Positions 31,938 through 43,918 of a stretch of 64,000 bases of DNA are shown in pieces. The position numbers and the translations under genes were made by a program. How positions within the stretch are numbered: the stretch's first letter is position 1; each line of letters starts with the position of its first letter. The notes under the pieces are model-generated. The model ran no database searches. It worked only from the letters and a program-made list of their open reading frames with translations, and was not told the origin of the DNA. Source of the DNA: Dendrobium chrysotoxum (lineage: Eukaryota; Streptophyta; Magnoliopsida; Asparagales; Orchidaceae); the NCBI GenBank assembly GCA_019925795.1, contig CM034310.1, positions 20,542,764 to 20,606,763 on the forward strand, read 5' to 3'.

Positions 31938-33663
31938 AGATTCATGATAATATTCGAGAATTATTATAAATATATAAGTGCAAAACGTCAATTCAAATCA
32001 TTAACTTCTAAACAAGTGCACAAGATTGAGTAGAATAATTCATTTATAACATCTTACTTGTAATTGGTGAGAACACAAACACATAGAATGCAATATTGAA
32101 ACTTCTTATATGATCTCCCAAATTTTATATCCTATCCGATTTATAACCATAAACAACGAATGCTAGAAATTTGGTTAGCAACAAAGACATTACTCTACAC
32201 CAATCCCACGATTCCTCACAAAATTATAAACAAATGTGTATTAACAGTTGATATACTTGAGTATCTAAGCTTATATACATGTGAAGTTTATGGGAGATAC
32301 TTGAAAATGTCACACTCATGAACAGAATGGAAGCAATTAAGAAACATCACCTTGAATATACATTATTTTTGAACTCATGAAACCACTAAATGAAATTATG
32401 TTTAAGAAAGTTTCAATCATACAAGCAATGAACCATTCAATTGCATACTAATTGAAGAAACTTATCAAAAAGACAATATTTATATGTTAGCGAAAATAAC
32501 TCATATATTTACATTATCGATGAAGTAAGTTTCCTCTTTATTATTGCATATCTAACAAGTTGTTACGGTCAAAGCACTAGATAATTCCAAATTATTAAAA
32601 TAAAAAAAAAATCTTAAATCATAAATTCTTTCTTTCATTTTAAAATTAACATTCTATTAAATTTTGAATTCATAGCAACAATATTCAAATGTGTATATAT
32701 ATATATGAAATATATCTGCAATTACTTATCTCTAAACAAAAATTGGGGAATCTTCATTTATTTAATTTTTAAATACATGCTTGAATTTTTAAGGTTTTGA
32801 ATGAATGAATGGTTGTTATGGTATAAGCAAAAGGATTCGATTCAAAATATTCTTGTAAGAAATCCTGTTCAAGTTATTCTCACAAGAAAAGTTTATAAAA
32901 AAAACATTGTCACAAGAACATCTTGCATCTCATAAACCGAGATATCTAAGTGGGAAAGATTTAGTAATTTACACATAAAAAGTCACAAAGTGTTATCAAT
33001 ATAGTTGGATTTTATAGGATCGACGAGCAAATTCAATTCAAAATGATTTTGAGAAGCCATAAATAACACATTTTCTTTAACACACTTTTAAATAAACAAA
33101 CAACTTGAAGTTTGAGCAAAACAATTTGGGACGAATATCATGACAGGTAAAAATAAATGAGAGTATTAAGTTCTGGGTAAGTCAAGTATGCATAGTTATT
33201 GTATTTCACATTGACCTGATAGGAAGCTAACTATAGATTTTCACAACAATAATGGAATGAACTTCATACCAACAAAAGAAACTAGCAGGTTCCAATGAAA
33301 GGTGTTGAGCTAGATTAATATACTTGTGTATTACTGAACTCAAAGTGTCTTTTTACAAACTTATCGAATTCTTAGAATATTCGCATGAGAAATATAAGTA
33401 AACAGCTAGGATGATTGATTAATCAAATAATTAAATCCATATTAACTTCTCAAGCTTAAATGATAAAAAAAAAATGCTAGTACACTTTATAGAAAAATGG
33501 GAAAAAATTCTGGTTTTTATGAAAAATTGAATGATACAGGATAAACGTATAAACTAAAAATATTCCCAATGTACTGAAATGAATTCATGCTTGTATAGTA
33601 TTATGAGTAATATACCGTTGCTTGCTGAAATCGGCATGTGTCCACCTTTTTTGGGTGACAAAA

Positions 33664-33801
33664 CTATAGCAGGTCTTCCTTGTTTTGATGGCAAAAACTG
33701 CAGCAAACCAATCATGCTTCAGTACACAAAGCTGCAATAAATCTACCATATCTTTATGCACAATACCGCAGCAGATCAACCATACGCTTGTGCTGAAAAA
33801 G
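33664..33801. repeat. Four degenerate 34-35-bp tandem repeats
   Basis: Units start at CTATAGCAGG, CTGCAGCAAA, CTGCAATAAA and CGCAGCAGAT and end in AAAAA, CAAAG, CAATAC and AAAAAG. Shared core positions include CAATCATGCTT-like and CATACGCTTGTG-like segments. The minus-strand open frame across it is produced by the repeat and is not a credible gene. Confidence 0.65.
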
Positions 33802-34739
33802 CTACACTTAATCCTTGTCTTTTAGGTGCTAAAATAAAAAAAAAGTAGCAAATCTTCTCCTTATAGGATCGAGGGATGAGAGTTGCAGTCGACCCACTCT
33901 TCGCCATCTCTCAAGAATAATAGTTAATCGTACACAGAGAAGTAAGGAAACTGGTTGCTCTTGCTTGATATCAAAAGAATGATCGCTGCTCTTGAGTGCT
34001 TAAAGGAGAAAAAAAATTGCTCCTGGATTGATCGATTTAGCCTTCCTGTAGCCTTTCTCTTGGAATAGATCAATTCTCCTCCTTGCTTGACCTCATAATT
34101 GCTTCCTTCTTCTCACTAGGCCGAAAAATGGAGTGCAGCAGCTTGAGAGAAAAAAAACTGTGGAGATGGATAGATGCAGAATAATAAAGATTGTGGAGAA
34201 ATTAAAGCAGTCACATCCTTGGCCGGCCTCAGTAGTTCTAGAACGTGAATCCGAAAGGATATATATGGGGCTGAAAAATGAGAGGAGGAATCATAAAGAG
34301 GAGAGCTTGGCCGGCCCTAGCAACAGGAATGAATGGGGGCGGCTACTTGTGCTAATAGAATTGTGGAAAATAGAGGGCTGATCCCGTGAAGGCTTGCCCT
34401 AGCAGCTTTTATAAACCTGTCATGTGTTAAAAGTTAAAACAAGAAACCCTTGATCAAAGGGTTATGATTAAACCTTGCTGCACTTGATAAATTTATAATG
34501 GATGGTTATGATATGATTGAATGAAAGCTGAGATTGACAAGCCCAATTAATTATACAAAAGTTTTCATTTAAATGGGTCAAGATAATGTGCAATAATCGA
34601 AGTCGATTCTACTTGAAATAAATTAAATTGAGACGATTAAAATAAATAAAGTTAATTTTCACTTAATTTGCACTTGAGTCGAATCGAGACGCATTAAATT
34701 AGATTGATCGAAATCATCAAAGTTAAAATTCACTAGAAT

Positions 34740-36040
34740 TTATTCAAATTGACTTAACGATGCTCGATTGAATTTGATTTAAAGCTTGATTGATAATTGA
34801 TTGAAAACTGGACATTTGAAATTTGAAATGGGACTAGACTGAAGTGTGACTGAAGATTTGATTGAAGCGTAAATTGAAGACCGGATTGGAGTATGATCAG
34901 AATTTGATTGAAAATTGGTTGAAGGTTGATTGGAAGTCTGATCGATTGAAGGTACATATTTGATTGAGTTTTAGATTGATTTAAATCTAGATGGATTTGA
35001 AATTTGAATAGATTGAAATTTAAATTGAGCATCTGGATTGGCTTGAGGTAAGGATTGATTTGAAGCTTGAACAGGTTTGAAATCTATGTAGATTTTGAGG
35101 TCTAGATAGAAGATTGATTGGAGGTTGAATCAAGTATTTAAGTCAGGATTAAGCTGGAAATTGAATTGCCTAAGAGTCTAGGCAGGTTTGAAGCTTGAGT
35201 GGGTTTAAAGTCTGTGTTGGTCTGGAGTTTGAATAGATTTGAGGTCTGAATAAATCTAAGGTCTAGGAGAATCCTAAGACCTAGATTGATCTAGAGTATG
35301 AGTAGATCCTAGGGTTAGGAGTCTAGGAGAATCCTAAATTTTAGAAATCATAAGATCTAAGGCCTGGGATGATCTAGAGATTGAGTAGATCTAGATTAGC
35401 TTAAGATTGAGATTGATTTGAAGTTTGAATGGGTTTAAACTCAAAATGGATTTGAATTCTGGATTGACTTAGATTCAGATTGAACAAAAGTCTAGATTGA
35501 TTATAAATTGGGATTATCTTGAGATCTGGATTGATTTAAATTTTGAGTAGGTTAATTTAAAATCTGAATTGATCTGGAGTTTGAATTCTAAGAATATCCT
35601 AAGTTTTAGAGTTTAAGAGTATCTTAAGATCTGGAATCTAGAGTGCTCTTATGATTTAGGTAAATCTAGGATCTAGAGTCTACGGAGAATCCTAGGATCT
35701 AGAATAAATCATAAGATCTGGAGTCTAGGAAGAATCCTAAGGTCTAGGATCTAGGGTAGATTCTGAAATCTCGATTCTAGGAAGATCTTAGGGTCTAGAT
35801 AATTCCTAAGATCTAGATAGATCTAGAGGAATCCTAAGGTCTAGAATAGATCCTAAGATCTAGAGTCTAGAGTAGTCTGGAGACTAGACTGATCTGGGAT
35901 CAGGATTGATTTGAAACTGGATTGATCTAGGATCAGATTAATTTGAAACTGGATTGATCTAGGATCAGATTGATCATAGAGTCAGGATTGATCCTAAGGA
36001 TTGGAAAGATCCTAAGGTCTTGATTGGTCCTGCTAACCTC
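34740..36040. repeat. Degenerate low-complexity repeat rich in GATTGA and TCTAG
   Basis: From 34740 to about 35100 the sequence repeats GATTGA/GATTTGAA-type words. From 35100 to 35880 it changes to words such as AGATCTAGA, GTCTAGG and AATCCTAAG in varying order. At 35890-35980 there are nearly exact tandem copies of a 32-bp unit (GGATTGATCTAGGATCAG followed by ATTAATTTGAAACT). No coding potential. Confidence 0.75.
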
Positions 36041-36447
36041 ATACAAAAATAAGGTCAACAGAAGCTTATAAAATTTATTTAATAAAGTAATCTTATAGGT
36101 TTCTAAATTATGCTTATTATCCTTAACTAATAATATGTAAATTATTTTAATAGATATTTAAGTTATGAGTAAATTGAACCATGCAAGTAAATAATATTGG
36201 ATCACTAACATACTCCTACGATAATATAAAAATCTTCAAGCTTTCCATCTTGGTCCATCTTGAATTCTTTTAGCTCAAATTTTGATTAAACTTGATTTGT
36301 GTAATGTAAATCCCATATAAGTAATTACAATACATATCCAATAAATTATTACACCTGAAATACTTAGCACATAAATTAGAACATCCAAGCATATATTTGT
36401 TATCATCAAAATCTCTAGAATAGGTCATGAGGTAGATAATATCAACA

Positions 36448-37181
36448 TAAAGTTGTCACTGTCCGAGTCATTAGCTTTCAAAGCCATAGTCTTTTCCTTT
36501 TTCCTATCATAAGTATCAAGTAATGTTTAACTCACACCTTGCTCATAGGCAATGAGCAAGCCAAGCAAGTTATTAATCGAATACATATTTAAATCTTTGG
36601 ATTCAGAAATTATTGTGACCATAGCATCATAAGCACTAGGTAGGTAACATAAAATCTTATTAACCTTTTTAAAATTAGAAAGTTCTCTACCTAATGTATA
36701 TAGGGATATCACTATCTGAGTGAATCTAGTATACATTTTAGATATGGTCTCGCTAGGTTTCATGCAAAATAGTTCATAGTTATGCAGTAAAATGTTCAGC
36801 CAAGACTATTTTACTTCACTATTTCCCTCATATGTGATGCATAGCCTATCACATATTTCTTTTCCTATAGCACATGTAGACACTCTCATATAATCTTCAA
36901 ATTTCAAGCACAAAAAAATAATTCAAACATTTTGTATTTAATTAAGCAAACTCTTTATCCTCATGACTCCATTCAGTAAATGGGATCTTAGTTTTAACTC
37001 CATTAACTATTTGAGATGGAAGTGAATAACCAGCTTGAATCATATGCCAAATTCTAAAATTAATATATTATAGAAATGTAGACATGAGAATTTTCCAAAA
37101 ATCAAAAGGAATATTTTCGAACAGAGATGGACGAGTTATAGAATAACCCTCCGTGGTGTTTCTATTACTGAAATGTGCCAT
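36448..37181 (-). pseudogene. Element C gag, N-terminal part
   Basis: Starts at the ATG complement 37179-37181, with N-terminal residues similar to the other gags. The clearest piece is 36527-36763, with MKPSETISKMYTRFTQIV, LGRELSNF, VNKILCYLPSAYDA and LLGLLIAYEQGVS, the conserved UBN2-like region. It ends at ALKANDSDSD directly against solo LTR H. The next residues of the same gag are found at 27563 downward. Confidence 0.87.
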
Positions 37182-37225
37182 GGATCATTTTTGTCAATGT
37201 TTTTTAAAATGCTACTTGTAAAAAT

Positions 37226-37237
37226 GGCTCTGATCCA
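37226..37237 (-). other. Primer-binding site (element C)
   Basis: Complement of TGGATCAGAGCC, close to TGGTATCAGAGC with changes; two bases before the LTR border at 37240. Confidence 0.75.
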
Positions 37238-37239
37238 AT

Positions 37240-38128
37240 TGAAAGTTTGATGTAGGATGTTATGCCTAAGTGAACTATCCCTAGGCACACTAAGAGGGGT
37301 AGTGAATTATTAGTTTTAATAACTTACTGATTTATTTAAAACATAAGACTTATATTTTTGGATTTTTCAATAATAAAAAAATGAGCTATACTATCACCCG
37401 ATTCAGAAGCTAATAAACTTATCAAAAGTTACAGTAATGATGATGATAGTTTAATCAATAGAATGTAAAATGAATCATAGATTTTGAACAATCAATTGTC
37501 ATGGAAAAAAATTTCAGAAAATGTAAAATATAGAAAATAAAAATTAGAATTAGCATACCAGAATTTTATAATGGTTCGCTCAAACAATGACATACGTTTA
37601 CTCCCTGGAGTCCTCCTCTCTCAGTGTTTCACTAAACCTTTAGTGTCTTTCTTTTAGTCCCCACAGCTAGGCGGAGAAGCCCTTATAACCTTTTCACCAA
37701 CCTGATGCGGTAGAGAATCTTGACCTCTTTTTTACCATCCTGGTGAAGGCAGAGAATCTCGACCTCCTTTTTCACCCTCCTAGTGAAGTCAGAGAACCTC
37801 AATGGTCTTTGGACTGATGATTTTCTTCCCAGAGCCATCCAAGAAACCCAGCAAGATAATTGGAGGAAATAAGGCTGAAGCTAGCCTTGAGCAACTATGT
37901 GAAATCCCCTCACACTCAACTTCTTCGTTTTCCTTCCAAAAGCTCTCCAAGTTCTCTTCTCCAAGCTCTCTTTCAAAATAACCCAATAGACAAAGAATTG
38001 AAACAAGTCTAATTATAGAGCTTAAATATAAGGCCTCACAATAAGCCCTAAAATTCAATTTTGTCGACACTGATTGTATAGTACGATCGCATATCATATA
38101 GTACAATTAGTTCAAATAATCCTGTGAG
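37240..38128 (-). repeat. Element C 5' LTR, truncated
   Basis: Complement of an LTR ending in CTTTCA. It holds leader hairpin repeats (37693-37805) with stems such as TTCACT/GGTGAA around AGGAG, and one palindrome pair (38062-38110) of 15 bp each with a 5-nt spacer. It is cut at 38128 by a head-to-head LTR fragment. Confidence 0.82.
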
Positions 38129-38190
38129 TGTTGCAAATCTGGGACCCAACTATAATGATTTTGATGATAACAAATATTATAGTTTCTTTA
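38129..38190 (+). repeat. LTR start fragment, plus strand
   Basis: TGTTGCAAATCTGG followed by a TTTTGATGATAACAAA-type segment, the signature of a SIRE-like LTR start. It faces away from the truncated LTR of element C. Similarity fades after about 60 bp; the rest is missing or too diverged to trace. Confidence 0.6.
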
Positions 38191-38800
38191 CTTCTGCTAT
38201 TCTTGGATATCTATTTTGGATATCTAGTTTTTAATTTCTAATTTTATTGCTACTATATGCTAGATATTATATTTCTTTTCAATGACTAGCCTTAATTGAA
38301 AGTTCTCTCTCATTATTGTGTGGGATAATTAACATAGGGGCTTGCACCTATAGAGAACCAAATCTCAGTTCATAAAGTCCTCTCAAAAAAATGAGAGCCA
38401 AAACTCTAAGTAGTGTCATATCTAAAAACACAATATGCCTTCTAAAATTTACCCTGAAATTTAAACTCATTTAAACTCTCCTCAACAACACAAAAAAGAA
38501 ATGGGCGTGGAGAGGCCAGGGCATGAATATTTAGAGCACATAAATTTCTGGCAACTTTGCTAGGGATGGTTTATCTTTCTAGCTTTGGCTAACCGTACAT
38601 TTAAGCTATTGTAGAAGCAAAATCTAATGGGTGAATATTTAAATATCATTCATTAAATGAAAAATGTTTAATTAAACTCATTAAAAATTCTCTAAATAGT
38701 ATTTTAAAATCATACAAATTATATGTTTATGTTATTTCATTCTGTAGAGTCCCTACGCTTTGAAAGTATGGGGTAATATATCAAATTCTAATTAGTAATC
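38191..38800. other. Unassigned AT-rich sequence
   Basis: I see no gene, tandem repeat or retroelement motif that I can support. It lies between the LTR fragment and the first gag-like sequence of element G, and may be the decayed LTR or 5' UTR of G. Confidence 0.5.
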
Positions 38801-40788
38801 CTCATCCTTCATTTTATGCAGAATGGACCTCCAAAATACTCCTTTAACCATCCAGCTAGGACGTAGTGTTAGCATTCAGCTGGCAAATACTGCTAGTATC
38901 ACTAGAGACTCGGTGCCACCATTCAATTTGGTGGGATACAATTCTCTGCAGCTACTGTAAGGGCTACTTCCATTCCTATATATGGCATGGATACTTAATG
39001 GCTTGCCAGGAGGCCTCATAATGTTATTGTTGCTTCTGGTCGTGTGTATCCACCACCAGAATAACTACAACCGGCCAGTGTTGTTATTGCCAATGGGTTT
39101 CCCCAAAAGAGGGTCTCAATCTTTAAAAGGCTATCAAATTTTGAAGCCCAGACAATTAGAAGGGTCGTGGCTAGGAAACAAATTTCTATGGAGCCAGCCA
39201 ACACCACAGCCTTAACAAATAATCCTTTCACACCTAGAGGGCATGACGTTGAAGCTTCCTCATATAGAGAAAGGTTATCAAGGAGGTAGAGAAGAAAGAA
39301 GAATGCATAGCTATGAGATCAAGAACCACTGCCTATCCACCAATTAATAATCCCATCCTTGGAGACAGAGGCTAACATTCCCACCCAAAATAAATATTCA
39401 AACTAAAAGTGGGTGAAATGAAATAGTTCCATCGAATAGCTGAAATAATCATTCTGGGAGTAATAGCCCTAGGCCCCAGCCCCTTAGATAAAGAAAGTGC
39501 CCAAGAGTCTACTCACCAAGGTCCATAAAGTTTTGAAGGTTAAAAAGCAAAAGGAACTATTGAAAAAGAATAACTAAAGGCCATTCATGATTGAGGCCAG
39601 GAAAACCTCACCAAGAGATTTTCTGCCTCTACTGACTCAAAGAAAATTGAAGTTAGCTCCATAAGAAATATATCTGGGCTAACACTTAGACCACGTAACA
39701 AAGAATCTATTATCGAAAGGGCCTAGCAAAAGGGTAAGGTGATTTGGAAACCCAAGCCTCATGAAAAGAAAATATTTGGAAAGAGAATAACTATGGGTAT
39801 AACATCTAGCGCAACCTCCTATAGATCCACCCCCATAAATAAAAGCTCCCAAAGAAGGTCCATGATGATAATCTATTCAATGGCTGACACTCTAGAAAAT
39901 TCTCTAGGGGATCCCATCATTTACAATTCCTATCTTAGAAGAAGCTAGCTTCAATTGAATCCCATGGAATGAAGAGCTTTTTTTGCCAAGTAAAAAATTG
40001 GAGATTCAGTGGTAGCACCGCTCGATGACTGAACATGAGAAGATGATGAAGATTCTATGGAGGCTGAAGTGGTCTATATGGTGTGGCATGATGATAAGCC
40101 GCCACTTTTGTGAGTATACCACCAGAAACATAGGGTTAGATCCACCATCAGTAGAGATGTAAATTACTTCGAGAATGAAGAAGAGGAGGAATTTGAAGAG
40201 AATCATTTGTTCGTTGATGATACCATACTAGCAGAAGCACAAAGGAATATGCAATATAAGATGAAGGAGGATAAAGAAATAGCACATTAAATGCTAAAAT
40301 GATGATGACATAAATAACCATGATGATGTAGAGAAATGTCACTGCCAATCCTGCACCTGTCCAACAAACCAATCATTAGGTGGCAAGTTGTGGTCTCACT
40401 AATCCACCAGCTCATCAAGTATCCCTAGTGTTGGGAGTGAGAGGTTCACATTAATGAGGAATTGAGAATGATAGTTTGGTTCACTAGCCTACTCCTAAAA
40501 TGTGGCAAGCATGTTTGAGCTTGTGACAGTGGCATAGTTGGAGATAATCATCAATGAGAAGATTAAGTATGTCACTTCTTTGAATCAAGTAAACAAATTG
40601 GTGAATAATGGTCATCCATATCCAGTTGAATATGACATGGTACAATACCCAAAGAGGTATTTTGTCCCAAAGTTTAACACATTTAGCGGTAAAAGTAATT
40701 GTAAATAACACTTGGCCCAGTTCAAGGCCACCTATGGTAATACAAGAGGTGTTAATGCTCTACTCTTCCAACAATTTATCAGCAGTTT
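38800..40788 (+). pseudogene. Element G: gag region of a Tat-clade Ty3/gypsy element
   Basis: Short open runs with many breaks. The best evidence is at 40560-40788, where INEKIKYVTSLNQVNKLV, HPYPVEYDMVQYPKRYFVPKF and LAQFKATYGNTRGV follow the pattern of Tat/Retand-type gag (YPxxF, VPKFxxFxG, HLxxF). A glutamate-rich segment precedes it at 40165-40230. The gag is cut at 40789 by copia LTR D. The rest of the element is at 58185-64000. Confidence 0.65.
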
Positions 40789-42226
40789 TTAAAGTTTGAA
40801 TGTGGTTTGTTATACCTACTTGAACTACTAGAGCACACCGGGAGAGGGGGGGGGTGAATTAGTAATTAAAAAAAATTCAAAGATTATGATTTCTCAAAGA
40901 AAACTTATGAACTAGTAAAGAAAAGTATTTTTGATTTATTTTTGTAAACAACAAACTAGTAAAAAAATATTTTTGTCCTTTTTATTTTTTACCCCTTTTT
41001 TTCATTTGGAGCAAAAACACGATATATTCTAACTAAAGCACTAGCTCGCAGATCACAAATATTGAAGTAAATAAAATGTAAGAAATAAATGTGTAAAAAA
41101 GTTAAAAAAAAAATATGATCAAACACACTAGAGATTTATTGTGGTTCATTTACCCTTAATCTCCATCCACTGCCAAGAGTACTCCACTCTGAGAATTACA
41201 CTAAAAATTAGTGACTCTCCTTTTGCCCCCATAGTAAGGTAGAGAAGCCCTTATAATTCACTTCCACCTCCTCGGTGTGGTAGAGTAGCCAAATCCCTTT
41301 CACCTTCTTAGTGTAGCGGAGTAGCTGAATCCCTTCCACCTCCTAAGTACGGTGGACTAGCCGAATCCCTTTCACCTCCTCAGTATGGCGGAGTAGATAG
41401 ATCCTTCCCATGAAGAGACATTTCCTAAAGTTTCCCTCAAGCAAATAAACTTACCTTGGAGGAATAAGGTGCATGATCATAGAATGATCGAGTTCAGAAT
41501 CGTGCAATATGACTAGTTCAATTGAGTAGGATTTTAATCCAGTATGATTGGTGGAAATTAAATATCACATGGGAGCAAATTGGATCACCTAATATGATTG
41601 AGGACATTGTACAGTATGATCTTAGTAATTAATTATTCCTGATTTGATTACCTAATCATAAGATTAAATTAAATAAGATTATTACTATCGTGTTATATGA
41701 TGGGTATCGTACCGTACCATTAGTTCATATTTTGAATTTTAAAATATTACCTAATTTATGATTAGGGGCAGGAATCTCAATTCTACAAATCATCATGTAT
41801 CATGTAATCATATTGTATAATTAGTTCAAATTTCAATTTTCTTAATAAAGTGTTTAATTAAGCTCTATTTTACTTATATTGTACCATATGATTCATATCA
41901 TATAGTACAATATTCACACAACTAATATACTTAATTATCCTCCCCTATGTGTGTCTGTGCGTGGTTGCTTAGTTAGCATACACCTTTTATAGGACTCTTG
42001 ACTCATGAAATATAAAAATTAAATAAATAAAAATATAGACTCTTTACAAAAACATCAAACCTATTCTACCCATTCTTGAGATAAGCCTTTTGCACGGTGT
42101 GTGACTTACCTGAAAAGTTAGTGTGCACATAACAAATATCCAAAAAATAATATCAGGAGAACCAAAATAGAAACCCAATAATATTTATTATCATCAAAAT
42201 TATAAGCATAGGATCCTCGTTTAACA
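40789..42226 (-). repeat. Element D 3' LTR (1438 bp)
   Basis: Complement starts TGTTAAACGAGG after a purine-rich tract (42227-42240) and ends ACTTTAA, a decayed ACTTTCA. It contains degraded leader hairpins (41262-41400, stem CACC/GGTG around GAGGA in the best unit), a run of nine G/C (40846-40854) in the U5 motif, and decayed palindrome pairs (41480-41520, 41685-41720). Confidence 0.85.
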
Positions 42227-43918
42227 TTCCTCTATATTTGATGATTGCAAATATTATTGGTTAAATGTACAAGTTAAATTTGATTGTCTCCTAATCTCCT
42301 TCTTACTAACTAAATTTTTATAAAAATGGGGAGATGTTTTATTTTTCTTTTATTTTATTTTATTTTTTTTTTACTTTTTTTATTATTTAATGTTAATTAT
42401 ATAACATCAAAACAAAATAAAATAAAAAAACTAAACATATATTTAACCAAAAACAAAGATACATTTTGCCAACATTCTACTCCCCCTTTTGACACACTAA
42501 AAGGGAGAAAACAAAGGACAACAAAAAATAAATCAACAAAAAAATGATAAGAACCACATAACAAGATTATGTGGTGCAAGATATTGCAAGTTGTGTTTGG
42601 ATTCTAGGGCATAAGCTATCAGGTGACTTAGTTTTAGATTGTGCTTTATTCCTGGGATTGTGAATGCTTGTCAATTTTTCAATATAGAGGATAATCAAGT
42701 CTACTACATTGAATTAATTTTTGGACATGATGAAATAGGTGACTAGGATATGCTGGATTATGCAGGCATCTTGAATTAGGGTGCAAACTAAAGGAGCTTG
42801 ACTATTCAGTGGAGTATCCCTTAGAGTTAGATTTGATTTAGTTTAGTCATAGTCAGGAAGAAAGAACACGGAGTGTGCTTGAAGCCTAGTAGTGGAGAGA
42901 TGTAGGATTTGGTCAAAATATTTATAAGTGATATCAACATGTCTCCTATAGACAAAATATTGAAGGGTTGTCCCTTCATTATTGACTCTAAGACTTGAAA
43001 AGAATTTAAAAAGCAATTTATAGTTGAATGGAAAAGCTAAGGTGAGAATGAAGTAGAGTGTAGTGCTAGCAAAAAGATTTAAAACCTAAAAGTTCAAGAC
43101 ATCCTGATTGATGATTTTGGATGGAGTTATTCTGATAGCCTTATACGAATGGTAGGCATCTTTGTCAGTGGCTTTGTGAAACTTAGGGTTTACTGGACGT
43201 CTAGAAGAGCTACCTACTAGAGCCTGAGAGTACTTTTCTCTGGCCATTTGAGAATTAAGAATAAGAGTCCTTGAGATAAAAAAAGAAGTGTGTTGTGATT
43301 GAAAGCATTAAACTTCCCTCTCCATAAATAGATTTTCAAGGCAATTATACAATATAATATATGGCATACAGTATAATTTAAAGAATTTAATTCATCCAGG
43401 CCAACTAGTCAAAAAATTAGTCTAATTGTAAAGTACAATGAGAATCATACTCGATGATCTTCATTAAATCCATCATCCTAAGGAGTCATATTGAATGAAC
43501 TCTGACTAATGAATCGTACAATATAAATAAGTGTTCATATATGATGATTTAGAATTAATATCATACCGTTCAAGTTAATTTTATCCAACAGCTAATGACA
43601 CATAAATCGTATAGTACAAAGTAGCTTGTCGTGCAGTATAATCGTTAATTAGTGATCAGATCTAGGCCACCGATTTCATGAGAGGTGAGGATATGAAGAC
43701 ATGTGAAGATCGTACAATACGAATTAGAGTTCATAAAGTATGATGTGAGCAATTTTTTTTTAATTTTTGAAAATAGATTGGTGTGTGAAGATCAGGAAAC
43801 TTTTATTATCTACAGTTAACAAACACACACAAAATTTTAAAAAAAAAGTAACTCAAAAAATACAGAAACACATAAAAATAGATTACAGCACATGTTGTTT
43901 CTTTCACTCTATCATGAA
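42227..43918 (-). other. Element D 3' UTR
   Basis: No gene. It contains the second polypurine-like tract (complement of 42480-42490), a perfect 9-bp hairpin ACCACATAA-CAAGA-TTATGTGGT (42553-42575), and a cluster of decayed CGTAC-type palindromes near pol (43360-43745). I did not see the GATGC hairpin array of A and B. Confidence 0.65.

Larger units (their letters stand above)
29131..36060. mobile_element. J: unidentified 6.9-kb insertion inside H
   Basis: Begins TGTTACATTTGATTT and ends AAGGTCAACA. AAGCT occurs directly before the start (29126-29130) and one base after the end (36062-36066), consistent with a target duplication. No coding domain is visible. The content is: an AT-rich left part; a GC-richer block (29990-30230) with LTR-like character; a dispersed repeat shared with 11520-12200; a purine-rich AGAAAGGGGGAGAC at 31801-31814; an (AT)n run; 35-bp tandem repeats; and a long degenerate repeat near the right end. 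It may be a non-autonomous LTR element or a stack of fragments. I did not find a matching pair of LTRs. Confidence 0.45.
27569..36447 (-). mobile_element. H: solo LTR of another copia family, split by insertion J
   Basis: Outer ends are TGTTGGATGACTATGG on the left and ATATCAACA on the right, with inverted TGTTG/CAACA termini. Flanking 5-mers are CAAAG (27564-27568) and TAAAG (36448-36452), a target duplication with one change. Removing 27569-36447 and one copy of the duplication restores the reading frame of C gag. Without J the element is about 1.94 kb with no primer-binding site or internal domain, so it is a solo LTR. The left part holds the CCAAGAGGG.../GTGAATTGGG motif of LTR 3' ends in reverse, and an 8-bp perfect hairpin AGGTTTGC-CTT-GCAAACCT (27825-27843). 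Confidence 0.75.

Noticed and set aside
33585..33779. 64-codon minus-strand frame
   Set aside because: Follows the 35-bp tandem repeat and has no domain-like pattern.
34133..34381. 82-codon frame in J
   Set aside because: Low-complexity, charged sequence with no recognised motif and no neighbours supporting a gene.
37789..38106. 105-codon minus-strand frame
   Set aside because: Lies wholly within the LTR of element C, over leader repeats and palindromes.
38982..39231. Host membrane protein gene (hydrophobic run LIMLLLLLVV)
   Set aside because: Short, surrounded by broken frames of the gypsy 5' region, no supporting exon structure.
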